Assembly: GCA_900767955.1 (NCBI GenBank)
Contig: CAAGBC010000053.1
Location: 1 to 64,000 of the forward strand
Length of the DNA: 64,000 nt
Direction of reading: 5' to 3'
Source of the DNA: Spirochaetia bacterium
Lineage (GTDB): Bacteria; Spirochaetota; Spirochaetia; Treponematales; Treponemataceae
A program made the translations under genes and the position numbers. The notes beneath the pieces are model-generated. The model saw nothing but the letters and a program-made list of their open reading frames with translations, was not told the origin of the DNA and did not search any database. Shown in pieces: positions 62,266 through 64,000 of the stretch (positions within the stretch are counted from its first letter, which is position 1; each line of letters starts with the position of its first letter).

Positions 62266-62595
62266 ATCTGAACAATTTGACCTGTTTAAGGGATTAAGAC
62301 CATTATCACCGTCACCGATAGTAAACTCGTTTGGTATAAATCTGAACAATTTGACCTGTTTAAGGGATTAAGACCTGCTTACAATCTCGTATACCACGGA
62401 TCCTTCTTCTAATAATCTGAACAATTTGACCTGTTTAAGGGATTAAGACTTTCACAACCACCAATCTGCAGCTTCCTCTGCGGATGATCATCTGAACAAT
62501 TTGACCTGTTTAAGGGATTAAGACTTGTCAGAACATGGAGTACACCCAAAAGTGTCATAATATTCATCTGAACAATTTGACCTGTTTAAGGGATT
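62266..62595 (+). CRISPR. Type III-A CRISPR array: five repeats, four spacers
   Basis: Repeats of 35 bp begin ATCTGAACAATTTGACC and end TTTAAGGGATTAAGAC, at 62266, 62340, 62415, 62490 and 62566. The first four are identical; the fifth matches for 30 bp and then decays (GGGATTTATTAAA), marking the distal end. Spacers are 39, 40, 40 and 41 bp. The repeat end ATTAAGAC fits the 8-base 5' handle of type III crRNA, so transcription is on the plus strand from the leader at 62040-62265. Confidence 0.95.
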
Positions 62596-62633
62596 TATTA
62601 AATTATTACAAGAGAGTATAAAATAATAAAGTT

Positions 62634-62692
62634 TGTCAATTTTTTGAAAAACCTCAATCTTATAATTAATAAGACTGGGGTTTTTATTTTTC
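62634..62692 (+). terminator. Promoter-like element overlapping a terminator hairpin
   Basis: TGTCAATTTTTT, 11 bases, ATCTTATAATT (62634-62667) repeats the conserved element. From 62650 AACCTCAATCTTAT pairs with ATAAGACTGGGGTT, followed by TTTATTTTT, a good terminator for the array transcript. Which role is used is unknown. Bases 62693-62786 hold only AT-rich leader of cas1. Confidence 0.55.
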
Positions 62693-62786
62693 AGTTGAAA
62701 TTTATGTTGTTTTTGTAAGTTTAACTATTACAAAGATATATTGATTATAAATTCACCAGATATGAGAAAGAATACGAGGTGTAAAA

Positions 62787-63782
62787 ATGACAAATTTGCA
62801 TATTATTTCAAAACGCGGACAAATTACAAAATGTGATGAACATCTTTATTTTAAAGATTATGAAGGAAATACAACAAGAATTCTTCCATCCAAGACAAAA
62901 CAAATTTTAGTGTATAGTCCAGTTTCTATCACAGGTGAAGCTTTTACAATTTTGGCAAAAAATAAAATTCCTTTTGCTATAAAAACTTACAATGGAGTTG
63001 ATAATATTGTTGTTCAGTATAATGATGGAAAAAATGTATTTTTAAGACAAACTCAATTTCAGATTTCAGAAAATGCAGAAAGGTCTCTAGAAATAGCAAA
63101 GAAAATTGTTTTGGGAAAAATTAAGAATCAAATTACTTTTTTGCAAAGAATTAAACGGACTGAAAATTTATCTGAAGAATATACTAATACCATAAGTGAA
63201 GTTAAATTAATTTTAAAAGATGTAGAAAAATGTAATTCTTTAGAAGCTTTAAGAGGTTTGGAAGGAATGGCATCTAGAAAATATTTTAGTATCTATGGAA
63301 CTCACATAAAACCTGAATGGGCAATCTTTGAAAAGCGTTCCAAAAATCCTCCAAAATCAAATGTTAATGCTGTTATGAGTTTTTTGTATTCTTTGCTTTC
63401 TCAAGAAGTTGCGTTTGCAGCACAAACAACAGGATTAGATTTAATGGTTGGAACATTACATAGTTTGTGTTATGGTCGCGATTCTTTAGTTTATGATTTG
63501 ATGGAAGAATTTAGAACACCAATAGCAGATACTCTTTGTTGTTATTTATTTAATGATAATATTTTAAATGAAGATGATTTTGAAGAAATTGAAAATGGAA
63601 TTTATCTTACAAAAAGTGGAATGAAAAAAGTTATAAATGCTTTTGAAGAAAAAATGCAGAAATCAATATTGTATGGAGATAAATATTTTTCATACAGAGA
63701 AATTATTTTCAACCAAGTTGAACAGTATAAAGATTACATTATGAATAATCAGGAGGATTATATAGCATTTCAATATAAGTAA
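62787..63782 (+). CDS. cas1: Cas1 integrase
   Basis: The 331-residue product has the Cas1 signatures: N-terminal beta part with LHIISKRGQITKC and VYSPVSITGEAF, then GLEGMASRKYFSIYG (Glu of the active site), and TLHSLCYGRDSLVYDLMEEFR (His and Asp of the active site). It inserts new spacers together with Cas2, which starts 11 bp downstream. Confidence 0.95.
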   Translation: MTNLHIISKRGQITKCDEHLYFKDYEGNTTRILPSKTKQILVYSPVSITGEAFTILAKNKIPFAIKTYNGVDNIVVQYNDGKNVFLRQTQFQISENAERSLEIAKKIVLGKIKNQITFLQRIKRTENLSEEYTNTISEVKLILKDVEKCNSLEALRGLEGMASRKYFSIYGTHIKPEWAIFEKRSKNPPKSNVNAVMSFLYSLLSQEVAFAAQTTGLDLMVGTLHSLCYGRDSLVYDLMEEFRTPIADTLCCYLFNDNILNEDDFEEIENGIYLTKSGMKKVINAFEEKMQKSILYGDKYFSYREIIFNQVEQYKDYIMNNQEDYIAFQYK

Positions 63783-63793
63783 AGAGGTTGCCA

Positions 63794-64000
63794 ATGAAAG
63801 AAAAGCACTATCTAATAGCTTATGATATTACAGATGATAGGCGTCGCAGAATGATAGTGAAACTTCTTATGAATTATGCCTATAGAATTCAATTTTCAAT
63901 TTTTGAATTTACAGCAACAGAATCTATTGCACAAAAAATATATGAAAAAATAAAAAGAATAATTGAAGAAAACGAAGATTCTGTAAGTATATACGAACTG
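63794..64000 (+). CDS. cas2: Cas2 (cut by window end)
   Basis: ATG 63794 follows AAGAGGTTGCCA. The 69 residues present, KEKHYLIAYDITDDRRRRMI then VKLLMNYAYRIQFSIFEFTA, show the ferredoxin-like Cas2 start with the conserved YDI(T)DD metal site. The C-terminus lies outside the window. Confidence 0.93.
   Translation, partial: MKEKHYLIAYDITDDRRRRMIVKLLMNYAYRIQFSIFEFTATESIAQKIYEKIKRIIEENEDSVSIYEL

Overview
The window is AT-rich DNA from a spirochaete, most likely a Treponema. The grounds are a lipobox-bearing giant Ig-repeat protein, the TIGR03546/TIGR03545 gene pair, a decayed integron whose integrase reads in the same direction as its cassette (the arrangement known from T. denticola), and the codon and base usage. 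Genes end in TAA, TAG or TGA, so the standard code applies.

Layout. (1) Bases 1-19.1 kb look like stable chromosome: the 3' end of one giant Ig-like surface protein, a tandem paralogue of about 3660 residues that is a predicted lipoprotein, a TIGR03546/TIGR03545 envelope pair, a NifU-like protein, a Cys-tailed SlyD, shikimate kinase, a PrsW-like protease and an initiator tRNA. (2) From the initiator tRNA at 19.06 kb to a tRNA cluster at 41.55-42.10 kb lies an accessory island. Its first part is a graveyard: broken topB, a TrbF/VirB8-like remnant, an attC-like site with one lipoprotein cassette, a broken integron integrase, a JetD (Wadjet) C-terminal remnant, a deleted macro-domain gene, ArfB, phosphoesterase and DnaC-like remnants. 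Among these sits an apparently intact retron: a reverse transcriptase-TOPRIM fusion with a recognisable msr-msd locus. Next comes a type I restriction-modification operon whose hsdR-hsdS and hsdM are separated by five extra genes: a NACHT-type NTPase, a RelA/SpoT-domain protein, a protein with a deaminase-like zinc motif, an AAA ATPase and a small unknown protein. (3) 41.0-42.1 kb holds a small Cys/His-rich ORF, an HTH gene and six tRNA-like genes, two of them very unusual. (4) 42.6-48.7 kb holds a MoxR ATPase-VWA pair with two further unknown genes, a DUF1232 gene and small ORFs. (5) 48.8-64 kb is a type III-A CRISPR-Cas locus: a regulator gene broken by TGA, a stand-alone CARF protein, a sigma-factor-like protein, cas6, cas10/csm1, csm2-csm5, a DUF4143 ATPase, a CARF-HEPN nuclease, a cas2 remnant, a short CRISPR array, cas1 and cas2 (cut by the window end).

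How the genes may work together. Csm1 keeps both the HD and GGDD motifs, so it should make cyclic oligoadenylate when the Csm complex sees target RNA. Two CARF proteins could sense it: one is a HEPN ribonuclease, and the other has no effector domain but is encoded 15 bp before a sigma-like protein. A promoter-like element (TGTCAATTTTTT, 11 bases, then CTCTTATA or similar) occurs five times with constant spacing between 45.9 and 62.7 kb, including in front of the CARF/sigma operon. This suggests, by inference only, a dedicated regulon. The other strong candidate for an undescribed system is the NACHT, RelA/SpoT and deaminase-like trio inserted in the type I restriction operon.
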